Shown here: positions 63,912-64,000 of the stretch, piece by piece | How positions within the stretch are numbered: position 1 is the stretch's first letter | Layout: every line of letters begins with the position of its first letter | Origin: Pararhodobacter sp. | Lineage (GTDB): Bacteria; Pseudomonadota; Alphaproteobacteria; Rhodobacterales; Rhodobacteraceae | DNA length: 64,000 nt | Assembly (NCBI GenBank): GCA_020832545.1 | Contig: JAFIEK010000012.1 | Span: 1-64,000 of the forward strand | Direction of reading: 5' to 3' | Made by a program: the position numbers and the translations under genes | The notes under the pieces: model-generated | What the model saw: only the letters and a program-made list of their open reading frames with translations | What the model was told of the DNA's origin: nothing | Database searches by the model: none

Positions 63912-64000
63912 CCGTGGCCTCCATGATGATCCCTGCATCCAGCAATCCGGTGATTTGCGCTGCGGTCAGGCCAAGGGCGTTGAGCGTCGCGCGGGTGCCG
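63904..64000 (-). CDS. C-terminus of a probable CaiB/BaiF CoA-transferase (partial)
   Basis: The frame runs in from the right edge and reads [31 protein letters not shown], stop. The pattern L-x-x-LGL-x-x-x-x-I-x-x-L-x-x-x-G-I-I is how class III CoA-transferases end. It overlaps the acyl-CoA dehydrogenase start by 8 bases. Only 31 residues are visible, so the family call is tentative. Confidence 0.6.
   Translation of the reverse strand, partial: GTRATLNALGLTAAQITGLLDAGIIMEATDG

Overview
The window is high-GC DNA with tightly packed, often ATGA-overlapping operons. Its gene content (several TRAP transporters, a tripartite tricarboxylate transporter, class II fructose bisphosphatase next to homoserine dehydrogenase and recJ, a nosRZDFYLX cluster, TadE/TadG-like genes) points to an alphaproteobacterium of the Rhodobacterales (Roseobacter/Paracoccus relatives) able to respire nitrous oxide. 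Assignments rest on reading motifs and family resemblance; no database search was run.

Layout. 1-5.5 kb: a secreted module of an Ig-like repeat protein (5' end outside the window), an unknown exported protein and a large zinc metalloprotease. 5.5-8.1 kb: rsgA and a glutamate dehydrogenase. 8.4-11.9 kb: an orphan trio of TadG/TadE-like pseudopilin-type proteins and a TetR regulator. 12.1-16.8 kb: a small lipoprotein, hom, a very long poly-G tract, glpX and recJ. 16.95 kb: tRNA-Glu(TTC), followed by a short decayed stretch (a gene with a nonsense codon, an intact SDR, an SDR lacking part of its Rossmann fold, a LysR regulator). 20.2-25.2 kb: a TRAP transporter (QMP) and an SLC13/RCK permease. 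25.2-35.1 kb: an eight-gene minus-strand catabolic operon (IclR, acyl-CoA dehydrogenase, NDP-forming acyl-CoA synthetase, TctCBA, AcuI-type reductase, metallophosphoesterase). 35.5-43.9 kb: asparagine synthetase, an outer membrane protein, a Crp/Fnr-type regulator amid a group of tiny envelope or stress proteins (some only 24-77 aa), two divergent transglutaminase-like genes and an EamA transporter. 44.2-48.2 kb: an agmatinase-type ureohydrolase, zwf-pgl and a DUF1007 protein. 48.2-57.6 kb: an NsrR-type regulator divergent from nosRZDFYLX. 57.8-64 kb: a second TRAP transporter (MQP order on the map), urocanate hydratase, an acyl-CoA dehydrogenase and the tail of a probable CoA-transferase.

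How the parts work together. The nos operon is complete for N2O reduction: NosR/NosX electron and flavin supply, NosZ catalysis, NosDFYL copper-site assembly. It has an FNR-type box upstream of nosR and a probable NO-sensing repressor next door. zwf and pgl start the Entner-Doudoroff/pentose phosphate route and glpX serves gluconeogenesis. The two catabolic clusters couple uptake to CoA-thioester chemistry. The one at the right edge places urocanate hydratase beside acyl-CoA dehydrogenase and CoA-transferase genes, which suggests a route feeding an imidazole acid into urocanate.

The most interesting non-genic signals are a dispersed intergenic repeat (core GGGATATTTTC followed by GACACAAAATG) at four places, three Crp/Fnr-like palindromes ACTGAT-N4-ATCAGT around the Crp-type gene, an EcfG-type promoter match, and poly-G runs of 49 and 26 that may be a sequencing artefact in one copy of the dispersed element.
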